A stretch of 64,000 nucleotides of DNA, taken from Panax quinquefolius. Lineage: Eukaryota > Streptophyta > Magnoliopsida > Apiales > Araliaceae. The position numbers were made by a program, and so were the translations under genes. Positions 10,249-22,132 of the stretch are shown piece after piece. The stretch spans positions 29,029,130 through 29,093,129 of the forward strand of contig CM035167.1 in NCBI GenBank assembly GCA_020205615.1, read 5' to 3'. How positions within the stretch are numbered: the stretch's first letter is position 1; each line of letters starts with the position of its first letter. The notes below the pieces were generated by a model. The model was not told where the DNA came from. It saw nothing but the letters and a program-made list of their open reading frames with translations, and did no database searches.

Positions 10249-13200
10249 TGTGATGCCCCCAAATCCGGGTATCTTCCAACCCGGATGAGATGGTGCTACA
10301 CACGGTGCTATACGAGTTCACATAAACATTCAATTGAAATGCCTCAAAAGAACGGATATGTCTTATATATATATCAAAAGAATATTTACATACCCTAGGT
10401 TCTTTACAACCAATATAGTGTCTTTGTCATAATATCAATATTATTTAATACAAAACCTATACTATTACATAAGCAACCTACGAGTTCGCCTTTGCCTTCC
10501 CTTTTATCATTCTTTGGATCCATCATTCTGCTTTCATCTTATTTGCATTCATATGGTTCAAGCAAGAATAAGCCTAACTAGCTCAGCAAGTACAACAATT
10601 CTAGTAAAATAGCATGCTTGAAACATAGGAATCGTATATCTTCAATAACTGAACAATAGTTACGAAGTACATTTGTTAATTCAAAATAGCACTTCTTTTC
10701 ATTCAAAACGTTTTACAACAACAATATTCAGTAAAACAACAATTCATGTTCAAAACCGTAAGCATTTCATAAGTACTTTGAAAAGGACATCCCGTCACTA
10801 AGTCCGTAAGTCCCAGATAGTATAGCTTACGAAAGCACGCCTAGGTGATCAATTTATAGTACTCTATGTTGATCAACACTACATTCATTAAACGTATACG
10901 CTTAAGTTGTGGTAACCTCACGTGCTCGCTCGCTTGATGACAAAACATTTTAGCATACTAAATTTACTTTTGAAAACCACAACAATATTGGTTTGGTAAA
11001 TCCTTATCGACACTTGATAGAATGTCATAGCATACGCCCAAAAGAAAGGATTGGCTTTGACATTCCTCGATACTAACTCATGTGAAGAATACATGAATCA
11101 CAAAGACTTGTCCAGATCGAATCGGAACATGGGTTAGAGTACTTGCTTTTTAAAGATCGCTACTATTTATAACACGTGCACTTTACGTCTTTAAGGTCTC
11201 TACATTAGATGATAGCATAACATAGAACATTAGGTCATGAATGATCATACATGGTTCTTAAAGAATCTTACCCTACTTCTCAAACTAATTATATATTCGA
11301 TTTGTTATTATAGGTTTTAGCTTTCTGTTATGACATTCTTACATTCATAAGTAATTGACTTAACTTAACTCTAAGTCTTCATGCTTAAGACTTATTTATG
11401 TCTTAACAATGTTTCATTAAGATCTTCCTTTAATAGTTTATCAATTACTAACCATGCTCTACATGTAAACATTCATTATTTGTATTGGTCTTGAGGTCAA
11501 ATACGCTTACATTTTTTACACTTACATGGCGTCACATGCTGGCCACCTATTATCGCTTAGAACCGGACTCAAGGCTACTACGGAGTCTCATGTTAATGGT
11601 CATTGCACAAGAAACTCTCCGAAGGTTATGTTTGGCTTTCATTCACCAAGCTCTTGTCACCATGGGCGGGATAAATGGCCTTGGGTCATTCGGGCGCCAT
11701 GCCAAATTTCTATGCACCCGTAAAATTTTTACAGACTTTAAATTTTGTGAGATTCCCAGACTCGTAACTTCTTCGTTATAAGTTCGAATTGGCTCGTTCA
11801 AGAGCCTATGGTTCAAAAATCACGTACTCTATGTATTCATTCAAGAATTTTATCTATTCGACTTCGTTTGCTAAAATTCCACCTATTAGTTCAATTTTAT
11901 CGAAAACGATAAACGTTCGTGAACGTTCAATGCTCGTTTCTTCGTTCTAAGTCAGAATCCGGCCATTTTCGAGTCCACAACTCTATAATGCCAAATATGA
12001 CTTGCCTCCATTGAAAACCCACGTTTCCATTGTCAAACAGAAAATATGACTTCTATTTCGAGAATTTCACGAATTCGACGTTTATCGTCTAATCGTGCAA
12101 TTCCGGCGAAACTTCAATACTAATCATTCTTAGTGGATTTTAATCAGCATGTAGATATTACAAGTTACTTATTACACTAACTTATATTAAGGTAGGTTTG
12201 ACTTATTCACACAAGTCAATGACTTGTTTAACTCATTAACTACAATTCTCATGATTATGACAACATATGGAAATTCTTCATAAGTTCGTCAACTTATTTA
12301 AGTTCAAGTTGCTTATTCAACTTATTCAGCTTAAGTCCATTGCTTATCAACTTCCCTTATGTTCTTAGATTACACTTCTCTTATCAACCTACCATGATAG
12401 AGATAGAAGAGACAAGATCAATTACCTTAGATGATTACTTCAATTTCTTTAGAAATCTACTAAGGAAAGGTTAATCTCAAAGTGCTTATTGAGTCTAACA
12501 AATAAGTTGTTTGAGAGAGAATTGTTGGATGAAATAACAAAAATCCAAATGAATAAAAAGGCTTGCTATTTATAGAGCTTTCAAGGTTAGGGTAATTAGG
12601 TCATTAAATCATCCCACCTCCTTAAACTAACCTCCTTACTATTCATTTCTTGTTGCCCACAACTCTTCTCCATTCCTTGGTCATTATTTAAAGTTCTTGT
12701 CCAACACATAACTTGTTTGCCCATCAAGCTTTCTCATGGGTTGCCCCATGGATCCTTCTTAGCTAATGGATCATGGTTTGGGCTTAATAATCAATCTAGC
12801 AAATTCTTTGTTGGGCTTGCACTATAATAGTTTGGGCTTCACCTTATTAATCACTTGGGCTTAGTATAAATCCTACATAGGTTTACACCTTATAGCTTAT
12901 GGACTTGTATTTTATGCAAAGTTACATTACTTCATTTCATTAGGTTTATTAATACTTACATTTTCAATTTAAGTCCGCATGCGAATTATTGCGTTTTCCA
13001 TACTTAGATTATTAATACATAATCCATCACGTCTCGATATTCTAACGTTACGTATTTCTCGGATGTTCAAAAATAATTCCCGAGCGGTAAACGGTGAATA
13101 GTGTTTTTCGTTAACTTTCTCGAAAAATATTTATTTTCATCTTGGAAATTCAAACACTTTAATTCTCTCACGTGGCTCGAATACTACGGTCTTTCGACAT

Positions 13201-13321
13201 TTCTAGGTTATAAAACGACATACATCTTATTAACACATATAATAACAAATAATATCATTTTATTCATTATATAATTCTTTCAAATATTTTTACAAAGGAT
13301 TCAAATTTCTCGGGCGTTACA
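10249..13321 (-). mobile_element. Element B 3' LTR (left)
   Basis: About 3,073 bases, collinear with 18946-22024. It ends in TGTGATGCC and GCGTTACA and is followed by the purine tract on the minus strand. The TATA-like CTATAAATAG is at 12566-12575 (minus). ORFs inside are not coding. Small differences from the other LTR are scattered throughout, so the insertion is not recent. Confidence 0.9.
12566..12575 (-). promoter_or_regulatory. TATA box, B left LTR
   Basis: CTATAAATAG-type element on the minus strand, about 750 bases from the LTR start (13321). Confidence 0.5.
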
Positions 13322-13334
13322 TTCTTCCCCCCTT
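13322..13334 (-). other. Polypurine tract of B
   Basis: AAGGGGGGAAGAA on the minus strand touches the 3' LTR start TGTAACGCC. It is the standard plus-strand primer location of an LTR element. Confidence 0.85.
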
Positions 13335-13367
13335 ATAAAGATTTTGTCCCCAGAATCTCGCCCTAAA

Positions 13368-16300
13368 TCACTCAAACAAAAGAGGATAATTCTTTCTCAT
13401 CCTTTCTTCAAGTTCCCACGTTGCTTCTTCCACATCGTGGTTCTTCCATAACACCTTTACTGATGATATTACCTTGTTTCGCAGAACTTGCTCTTTTCTA
13501 TCGATGATTTGAATCGACATCTCTTCAAAAGTTAAATCTTTCTCGATTTGAATAGGCTCAAATTCTATCACGTGCTTGTAATCCGGTTTGTAAGGACGTA
13601 GCACTGAAATGTGGAATACATTATGTATTCGCTCTAGGTCTGGAGGTAACGCTATCCTATAAGCTACCTCACCTACTCGTTCTAATACATCAAAAGGTCC
13701 TATAAACCTTGGGCTTAGTTTTCCCTTCTTTCCAAAGCGTATCTTTCCTTTCCAGGGAGATACCTTTAGAAATACGTACGAGCATACCTCAAACTCTCTA
13801 TTCTCTCGATGTAAGTCTGCAAATTTCTTTCCGCTCATCTTGAAATGTGACAAGACGACACGTATCAACTTCACCACTTCCATTGTGCCATCGCATCAAT
13901 TCTCGTCCTAGCATCCCGCATTCTCCCACTTCATCCCAATACACAACAACTGCTGTTCTACATTTCCTTCCATACAAAGCTTCATACGGTGGCATACCTA
14001 TACTTGCATGATAATTGTTGTTATACGCAAATTCTACTAATGGTAGATGATCATCCTAACTACCCTTGAAATCCATGATGCAAGATCTCAACATATCTTC
14101 TAACGTCTGAATTGTCCTCTCGCTCTGTCCATCTATTTGTGGATGATATATCGTACTCAACTTTAACTGCGTACCCAACTATTCTTGAAGACTTCTCCAA
14201 AAGTTCGACGTGAATCGTGGATAACGATCTGACACTATCGAAACAGGTGCTCCATGTCTGGAAATAATTTCCTTAACATAGAGTGTAGCTAACTGATCTA
14301 AGTTGTACTTAATTTGAATTGGCAAAAAGTGAGCCGACTTCGTCAACCAATCCACTATTACCCAAATCGCATCATACCCCTTCTGAGTCGTCAGAAGTCC
14401 CACCACAAAGTCCATCGTGATATGCTCCCACTTCCACTCCAGAATCTCCAATGACTGTAACAAGCCACTTGGTCGTTGATGTTTGGCTTTAACTCTTTGA
14501 CAAGTCAAACATTTACTCACATACTCGGCTATTTCTCGTTTCATGTTCGGCCATCAAAAACTCTTTCGAAGGTCTTGATACATCTTAGTGCTACCAAGAT
14601 GAATCGAGTACCTCGAACTATGAGCCTCTTGTAAAACTTGCTCCTTTCCGTCTCATTTGGAACCCAAATTCTTCCCTCAAATCTTAATAATCCCTCATTA
14701 TCAAGACGAAATCTAATATCTTTTTCAGTGGTTAACCGCTCCTTCATCTAGTCACACTCATCGATTTTGAGCTGCACTTCCTTGACTCTCTCTACAATGG
14801 TAGACTGAATCTCCGTCGAAAACAGTCTATGATCCGCTTTAATTGGCAACTTCACCTCTAACTCTATCCTAGCCATCTCTGTTATTAACTCCGCTTGAGC
14901 TGTTAACAAAGATAACTTTTCCCGACCCTTTCTACTCAAGGCGTCGGCCACTACATTGGCTTTTCCAGGGTGATACAGGATTTCACAGTTGTAATCCTTT
15001 ATCAACTCCAGCCACCTCCTCTGTCTCATACTTAACTCCTTCTATGTGAAGATATATTTTAGACTTTTGTGGTCCGTGTATATCTCACACTTCTCCCCAT
15101 AAACATAATGTCGCCATATCTTTAAGGCAAACACCACCGCGGCCAGTTCCAGATCATGAGTAGGGTAAATTTTCTCATAATCCTTCAACTGCCTAGATGC
15201 ATACACAATGACTTTGTCATGCTGCATAAGCACGTAACCCAGTCCTTTATGCGAAGCATCGCTATAAACTACGAAATTTCCTGTGTCATCGGGTAATGAC
15301 AAAACAGGCGCTTCACTCAACTTCCTCTTCAGTTCTTGAAAACTATTTTTGTATTTCTCAGTCCATACGTACTTCACCATCTTCCTCGTCAAGTTAGTCA
15401 GCGGAGTAGCTATCTTTAAAAAGTCCTGTATGAACCTCCGATAGTAACCCGCTAACCCTAAGAAACTCCGCACCTCACCGGTGTTTTTGGTTGTTCCCTA
15501 ATTCATCACGGCTTCCACCTTCGCCGGATCTATCGAATCCCCTCACGGTCAATAACATGACCTAAAAACTCAGACATTCTTCTAACCAAATTTCACACTT
15601 AGTGAACTTCGTGATATAACTTCTCCTTTCTTAATGTCTCCAACACTATTCTTAGGTGTTCAACATGATTTTTCGCATCTTAGAGTAGACTAGAATATAA
15701 TCAATAAACACCACAATTTAACTTGTCCAAATATTGTTTGAACACACCTGTTCATCATGTCCATAAATGGCAGTGCATTAGTCAACCCAAATGTCATCAC
15801 CGTAAAGTCGTAATGACCATAACGAGTCCTGAATGCTGTCTTTGGCACATCATCATTCCTAACCTTCAGCTGATGATACCCCGTCCTTAAATCTATTTGG
15901 GAAAAATATTTTGCCCCCTTCAACTAATCAAAAAGATCATCGATCCCGGCAATGGATACTTATTCTTTATTGTTAACTTGTTCAAACTCTCTGTAGTCGA
16001 TACAAAGTCTCAATGATCCATCCTTCTTCTTGACAAATAATACCGGTTGTTCTACCGCGTAAACACTCTCGGTTGAATGTACTTCCCGTCCAACAATTCT
16101 TGCAATTTATACCATCAACTCCTTCATCTCCACCGGCCATGCGACACTAATGTGCCTCGGAAACCGGTGCCGCCCCCAAGACAATGTCTATTACTTAACT
16201 CGGCCTCCTATCCGGTGGAAGACCCAGAACTCGCTTGGAAATACATCCATGAACTCACTCACTATAGGTATTTGTTTCATGGTCGCTCCCATTCTATGGG

Positions 16301-16910
16301 TATCAACCACATGACACAAATAGCATACACACCCCTTCCTCAATAATTTCCTAGTTTGTGTCATGGTAAGACAACACGAACGTCCCGGTGATTTATTTCC
16401 GTAAAATATTACATGAGATTGAATTGATGTTTTAATACTAACGCATTTCTTTTGACAATCTATAATTGCCCCATGATTTATCAACCAATCCATTCCGAGA
16501 ATTACATCAAATTCTCCTAACCTTATCGGTATTAGATCTACCGATAATTTACAACCTTTAATATTTACGCAACAACTCCTATGAATATCTTCAACAGGAA
16601 TTATCTCTTCATTTGGTACCTTAATGTTCAAAGGTATAAGCAACTTTTTGGGAAGTAATCCTAGTCGTTTAGCAAAATCACATGCGATAAACAAATAAGT
16701 AGCACCCGAGTCAAACAACACGTATGCATTTAAGTTATTGATCGGAATAATACCTGTGAGTACGTCCCCCGAGGCCATCGCGTCTTGGACAGTCATATTA
16801 AAGGTACGGGTCATCGGCCTACCCGGCTGCGCTGGACCCCCAATAGTTAACTTACCACTATTGGCGCCCTTATTCCCGTCCGTCCCCTTCTTTGGGCAGT
16901 TCTTTGCCAT
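13368..16910 (-). pseudogene. pol: Element B pol (PR-RT-RH-INT-chromodomain), decayed
   Basis: Minus-strand fragments in order: protease with DSGAT and the downstream [10 protein letters not shown] block (about 16910-16191), a badly broken RT 5' half (16190-15690), RT end plus RNase H with YSDAS (15473-15042, 15029-14748), the integrase zinc region and core with an intact first Asp, ITMDF (14747-14100), the GPF block near 13720-13690 and a chromodomain-like tail with VKVLWKNHDVEEATWELEE (ends 13368). Several frameshifts and stops separate the pieces. The tail shows what A's interrupted tail should look like. Confidence 0.9.
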
Positions 16911-17882
16911 GTGGTCCGTAGACCCACATACAAAGCACCCATGATTCTTCTTCGGGATTGGACAGTTTGCATTAATATGGCCCTCCCATCCATGATTATA
17001 ATATACTACTACTTACCTTGAGACAGACTCCTAGGTGAGTCTTCTTCGCAGTCTGCAGTGCCTCCATCCTCCTCTTAGGGTCTCCTTGTTTCACTCCGGT
17101 ATTCCCCAAGCTGACTACCTTCCTTTTATACCCTTCGCCACTCCCGCTGGCACCTTCAATCTTCACTCCTCCATCCACTTTCCCCTTGCTTTTCTTATCC
17201 TTGTGGTATTGGCTCAACGCCTCGCTACCACCTTCGGCAATTATTGCCTTCTCTAACACAACCCCAAAAGAAGTACTCTGGAATATATAGATACAATTAT
17301 AGAGCCAGGGTTTCAAGCCCCTTTCAATCGTCGAGCTTTCCTCACTTTGCAGTATCCACTTGATGTGGAGCTTAACTTGCCGGTTCATTAAACTTCATGC
17401 ATAATCGGGAACCGCCATGTCCCCTTGTTTCAAATCTAAAATCGTGATCTCCATCCTTCTTCGCATACTCGTGGGAAAGTAGTTCTCGTAGAATATTTCC
17501 TTGAACCTCACCCACGTTATCACATTTATTCCTACCACCGATTGGCTTCCCACCAAAAGTTGGCCTCTCCTTCATCACGTAGGTTGCAAAAGCAACCTTT
17601 TGGTTCTCGCCGACATTTGCTATCACAAATGCCTTCTATCTCCCTCACCCACGTTTGAGCTTCAATAGGTCCGTAGTTCCTTTGAACTCAAGTGACCCAC
17701 ACTCTTAAAGTCCTTAAATGTAGTAGCTTCAGACTACACTGTGATTCACAGGGGATATTAGCCCCAGTTTGGTTAAAAGTAGCGGTTAAAAGGTCCAAAA
17801 ATTCTTGCATAGGGTTAACCGGACCTCCCTCCGATTTATTTGTATTCGCACCTTGGGTATGTGGTACTCTTCTTGGCGGCAT
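16911..17882 (-). pseudogene. gag: Element B gag, decayed
   Basis: It starts at the minus-strand ATG ending at 17882 (MPPRRVPHTQG), again preceded by ACAGCAAA as in A. Gag core pieces lie in at least three frames (17882-17688, 17626-17372, 17388-16996) with clear counterparts in A. The second zinc knuckle (CFVCGSTDHMAKNC, near 16938-16897) is intact, while the first is damaged. The nucleocapsid linker is basic. Frameshifts make it non-functional. Confidence 0.85.
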
Positions 17883-18194
17883 TTTGCTGTTACAATAACC
17901 ATATATTTCGTTATTATGCATTTCCTGTCAGTTAGTTATCATTCAATGCTAAACAATAACTTAAACATTCATTACTCAACATTTTTTGAAAATGAAAACT
18001 TATATTTATTCATAGTAGTATAATACTACATCGGTTATAGAACACAACCTAAGCTGGATACATTACTCTTCCGCTATTGCTTTCCAAAATTTGGGAATTT
18101 ACAAAAGACTACCCTTGATTATACAAAAGAGGGCTTTACGTCACTACTACATACACAAATATGTACATACTTAACTACTCTAACAACTATTCGA
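17883..18194 (-). other. Spacer between extra ORF and gag (element B)
   Basis: About 312 bases without a gene, homologous to A's spacer 5487-5794. The GGTAGTC string and the terminal ACAG before the gag start are kept in both. Confidence 0.5.
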
Positions 18195-18803
18195 TCATAT
18201 CTGCCTTAAGGCATTCTCAAAATCTGCCTTGGCAAGACTGGCACTAATATCACGGCTGATAGTATGTTGCGTCTGCCCTGTCTCTACAGGATACCCAGCT
18301 ACCTGCAACTGGAAATCCTCATGAGAACTCCTCTGAATATAGGACATTCTCCCTATCTTCTGTTTCTTGGTCTTTAGCTCGCTCCTAAGCTCTAAGACCT
18401 CCTGCTTCAGTACATGGACCTTGTCCTTAGCCAAAACTCTCTCGTCATGTTCATGTCCCCACATGGACTCCACGTCCGTCTTGTCCTCTATAACCGCTTG
18501 GAGCTCCGCCTTCAACTCCTTGACCTCCTGACAATAATGTACGTTCTTTTCTATTTCTGACATGAACAGTGACATCATCGACTCTCCTTGAGTTATCTCT
18601 GCTTCTATTGCTACTGGGTTAAAGGACACTGCTTCAACTTCTTCTATCATGCCATCAAATACATACATGAGGTCTAAGCTTTCGGAGTCTCCAGACTCCA
18701 CCACAACTATCTCAGGATCTCCTGCTATGGGGTTCGGTATGATTTCTATCTGGTTTACCGACCCTTCGTTGACTACCTGTACATCTCTATTTCCACCTGA
18801 CAT
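18195..18803 (-). CDS. Extra coiled-coil ORF upstream of gag (element B), intact 202 aa
   Basis: Uninterrupted from the ATG at 18803 (MSGGNRDVQVV) to the stop at 18195, although B's gag and pol are badly decayed. The N-terminal about 75 residues are acidic. Residues about 90-155 are Glu/Lys/Leu-rich with heptad spacing (QEVKELKAELQAV and so on), a likely coiled coil. The tail (RMSYIQRSSHEDF, ending KADFENALRQI) matches A's version at 4870-5486. The ATG is supported by A's start at the homologous place. No signal peptide or membrane segment is seen and no known family is recognised. It would act in the element's own life cycle, but how is unknown. Confidence 0.72.
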   Translation of the reverse strand: MSGGNRDVQVVNEGSVNQIEIIPNPIAGDPEIVVVESGDSESLDLMYVFDGMIEEVEAVSFNPVAIEAEITQGESMMSLFMSEIEKNVHYCQEVKELKAELQAVIEDKTDVESMWGHEHDERVLAKDKVHVLKQEVLELRSELKTKKQKIGRMSYIQRSSHEDFQLQVAGYPVETGQTQHTISRDISASLAKADFENALRQI

Positions 18804-18875
18804 TTATAATAACACAAAAGTTGATTAGTAAACGTCAGTATAATAAAACATATAACATATATGATGCATTTTTAT

Positions 18876-18945
18876 AAGGAACAAGTTCTGAGGAACAAGG
18901 TAATACCATCAGTAAAGGTATTATGGAAGAACCACGATGCTGAAG
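18876..18945 (+). repeat. 70-bp copy of B's left flank (element A pol sequence) inside B
   Basis: Matches 10179-10248 of element A with one difference (G at 18900 in place of T). It ends in TGAAG followed by the LTR terminus, exactly as at the left edge of B. On the other side it joins B's leader at the four shared bases AAGG (18876-18879). B's primer-binding site and about 100 bases of leader are missing. Confidence 0.9.
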
Positions 18946-21900
18946 TGTGACGCCCCCAAATCCGGGTATCTTCCAACCCGACAGATGGTGCTACACGGTG
19001 CTACAGTTCACATAAACATTCAATTGAAATGCCTCAAAAGAACGGATATGTCTTATATATATATATCAAAAGAATATTTACATACCCCAGGTTCTTTACA
19101 ACCAATACAGTGTCTTTGTCATAATATCAATATTATTTAATACAAAACCTATACTATTACATAAGCAACCTACGGGTTCGCTTTTGCCTTCCCTTTATCT
19201 TCACGGATCCCTTCATTCGATTCTATCTTTAGTTGCATTCATATGGTTCAAGCAAGAATGAGCCTAACTAGCTCAACAATAAGTACAACAATTCTAGAAA
19301 AAATAGCATGCTTGAAACATAGGAATCGATATCTTCAATAACTGAACAATAGTTACGAAGTACTATTGATAATTCAAAATAGCACTTCTTTTCATTCAAA
19401 ACATTTTACAACAACAATATTCGGTAAATCATCAATTCCGGTTCAAAACCGTAAGCATTTCATAAGTACTTTGAAAAGGACATCCTGGCACGAAGTCTGT
19501 AAGTCCGGTATAGCTTACGAGCACGTCTAGGTGATCAACCTATAGTACTCTATGTTGATCAACACTACATTCATTAAACGTGTATACGTTTAAGTTGTGG
19601 CAACCTCACGTGCCTGTCGTTTGATGACAAAACATTTTAGCATACTAAATCTACTTTTGAAAACCACAACAATATTGGTTTGGTAAATCCTTATCAACAC
19701 TTGATAGAATGTCATAGCTTACGTCTAGCCGAAAGGATTGGCTTTGACATTCCTCAGATACTAACTCATGTGAAGAATACATAAATCACAAAGACTTGTC
19801 CAGATCGAACTGGAACAAGGGTTAGAGTACTTACCTTTAGCGTCTGGTACTATTTATAACACGTGCACTTTACGTCCTTAAGGTCTCTATATTAGATGAT
19901 AACATAACATAGAACATTAGGTCATGAATGATCATACATGGTTCTTAAAGAATCTTACCCTACTTCTCAATCTAATTACATATTTGATTTGTTATTATAG
20001 GTTCTAGCTTTTTGTTACGACATTCTTACATTCATAAGTAATTGACTTAACTTAACTCTAAGTCTTCATGCTTAAGACTTATTTATGTCTTAACAATGTT
20101 TCATTAAGATCTTCCTTTAATAGTTTATCAATTACTAACCATGCTCTACATGTAAACAATCATTATTTGTCTTGGTCTTGAAATTTGGTGTCATGGCCAG
20201 CTTTTTACACTTGGTGTCGGTTGCTTGGCGTCACCTATTATCGCTTAGAACTGGGACTCTAAGATCATGGCATGAAGTCTCAAGAGTTAATAATGGTCGT
20301 GCCAAGGCCACCACTCTCGAAGGTTATGGCTTTTTTTTCGGCCAAGAGATATTGCGGCATTGCAGTAAATGGCCTTGGGTCGCTCATGGCCTTGACTCTT
20401 TGCACTGTAAAATTTTTACAGACTTTAAATTTTGTGAGATTCCCGGACTCGTAACTTCTTCGTTATAAGTCCGAATTGGCTCGTTCAAGAGCCTACAGTT
20501 CACAAATCACGTACTCTATGTATTCATTCAAGAATTTTATGTATTCAACTTCGTTTGCTAAAATTCCACCTATTAGTTCAATTTTAACGAAAACGATAAA
20601 CGTTCGTGAACGTTCAATGCTCGTTTCTTCGTTTTATGTCGGAATTCGGCCATTTTTGAGTCCACAACTCTATAATGCCAAATATGACTCGCCTCCATTG
20701 AAAACCCACGTTTCCATTGTCAAACACAAAATACGACTTCTATTCCGAGAATTTCACGAATTCGACGTTTATCGTCTAATCGTGCAATTTCGGCGAAACT
20801 TCAATACTAATCATTCTAAGTGGATTTTAATCAACATGTAGATATTACAAGTTACTTATTACACTAACTTATATTAAGGTAGGTTTTTACTTATTCACAC
20901 AAGTCAATGACTTGTTTAACTCATTAACTACAATTCTCATGCTTACGACAACATATGGAAATTCTTCATAAGTTCATCAACTTATTTAAGTTCAAGTTGC
21001 TTATTCAACTTATTCAGCTTAAGTCCAGTGCTTATCAACTTCCCTTATGTTCTTAGTATCTAAATTCATTAGATTACACTTCTCTTATCAACCTACCATG
21101 ATAGAGATAGAAGAGACAAGATTAATCACCTTTGATGATTACTTCAATTGCTTTGGAAATCTACAAAGGAAAGGTTAATCTCAAAGTGCTTATTGACTCT
21201 AACAAATAAGTTATTTGAGAGAGAATTGTTGGATGAAATAACAAAAATCCAAATGAATGAAAAGGCTTGTTATTTATAGAGCTTTCAAGGTTAGGGTAAT
21301 TAGGTCATTAAATCATCCCACCTCCTTAAACTAACCTCCTTACTATTCATTGCTTGTTTCCCACAACTCTTATCCATTCCTTGGTCATTACTTAAAGTTC
21401 TTGTCCAACACATAACTTGTTTGCCCATCAAGCTTACTCATGGGTTGCCCCATGGATCCTTCTTAGCTAATGGATCATGGTTTGGGCTTAATAATCAATC
21501 TAGCAAATTCTTTGTTGGGCTTGCACTATAATAGTTTGGGCTTCACCTTATTAATCACTTGGGCTTAGTATAAATCCTACATAGGTTTACACCTTATAGC
21601 TTATGGACTTGTATTTTATGCAAAGTTACATTAATTCATTTCATTAGGTTTATTAATACTTACATTTTCAATTTAAGTCCGCATGCGAATTATTGCGTTT
21701 TCCATACTTAGATTATTATTACATAATCCATCACGTCTCGATATTCTAACGTTACGTATTTCTCGGAAGTTCAAAAATAATTCCCGAGAGGTAAACGGCG
21801 AATAGTGTTTTTCGTAAACTTTCTCGAAAAATATTTATTTTCATCTTGGAAATTCAAACACTTTAATTCTCTCACGTGGCTCGAATACTACGGTCTTCCG

Positions 21901-22024
21901 ACATTTCTAGGTTATAAAACGACATATATCTTATTAACACATATAATAACAAATAATATCATTTTATTCATTATATAATTCTTTCAAATATTTTTACAAA
22001 GGATCCGAATTTTCGGGCGTTACA
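18946..22024 (-). mobile_element. Element B 5' LTR (right)
   Basis: About 3,079 bases, collinear with 10249-13321, with TGTGACGCC and GCGTTACA ends. The TATA-like element is at 21270-21279 (minus). It is followed by the TGAAG duplication and the rest of A's pol. Confidence 0.9.
21270..21279 (-). promoter_or_regulatory. TATA box, B right LTR
   Basis: CTATAAATAA on the minus strand, at the homologous place to 12566-12575. Confidence 0.5.
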
Positions 22025-22029
22025 TGAAG

Positions 22030-22088
22030 AAGCAACGTGGGAATTTGAAGAAAAGATGAAGATAAATTTTTCTCATCTATTTGATTAA
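22030..22088 (+). pseudogene. pol: Element A pol, last codons after B
   Basis: After one copy of TGAAG is removed, the frame from 10248 continues as EATWEFEEKMK and ends HLFD at the stop 22086-22088. It matches the chromodomain-like tail of B (ending at 13368). It proves that B landed inside A's coding sequence. Confidence 0.9.
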
Positions 22089-22119
22089 AGTAAGACGAGA
22101 TTCGGGGATGTAATCTTTA

Positions 22120-22132
22120 TAAAGGGGAAGAA
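22120..22132 (+). other. Polypurine tract of A
   Basis: The purine run AAAGGGGAAGAA lies directly before the 3' LTR start TGTAACTAA. Confidence 0.8.

Larger units (their letters stand above)
10249..22024 (-). mobile_element. Element B: Tekay-like chromovirus inserted in A
   Basis: It is bounded by TGTGATGCC on the left and GGGCGTTACA on the right, with a perfect 5-bp duplication TGAAG. It lies on the minus strand: 3' LTR at left (10249-13321), polypurine tract, pol, gag, extra ORF, then the 5' LTR at right (18946-22024). Terminal bases, gene order and protein similarity place it in the same broad family as A. The leader and primer-binding site expected at about 18880-18945 are missing and replaced by a 70-bp copy of A sequence. 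Confidence 0.92.

Noticed and set aside
20476..20841. 121-codon ORF on the plus strand
   Set aside because: It lies inside B's LTR, opposite to the element's sense; the other LTR copy does not keep the frame. Chance ORF.
10249..22024. B as a solo LTR pair or two independent solo LTRs, because flank plus LTR occurs twice
   Set aside because: The internal region has ordered gag and pol on the minus strand and a purine tract at the left LTR, and the outer TGAAG copies match. One element with a repair scar explains it better.
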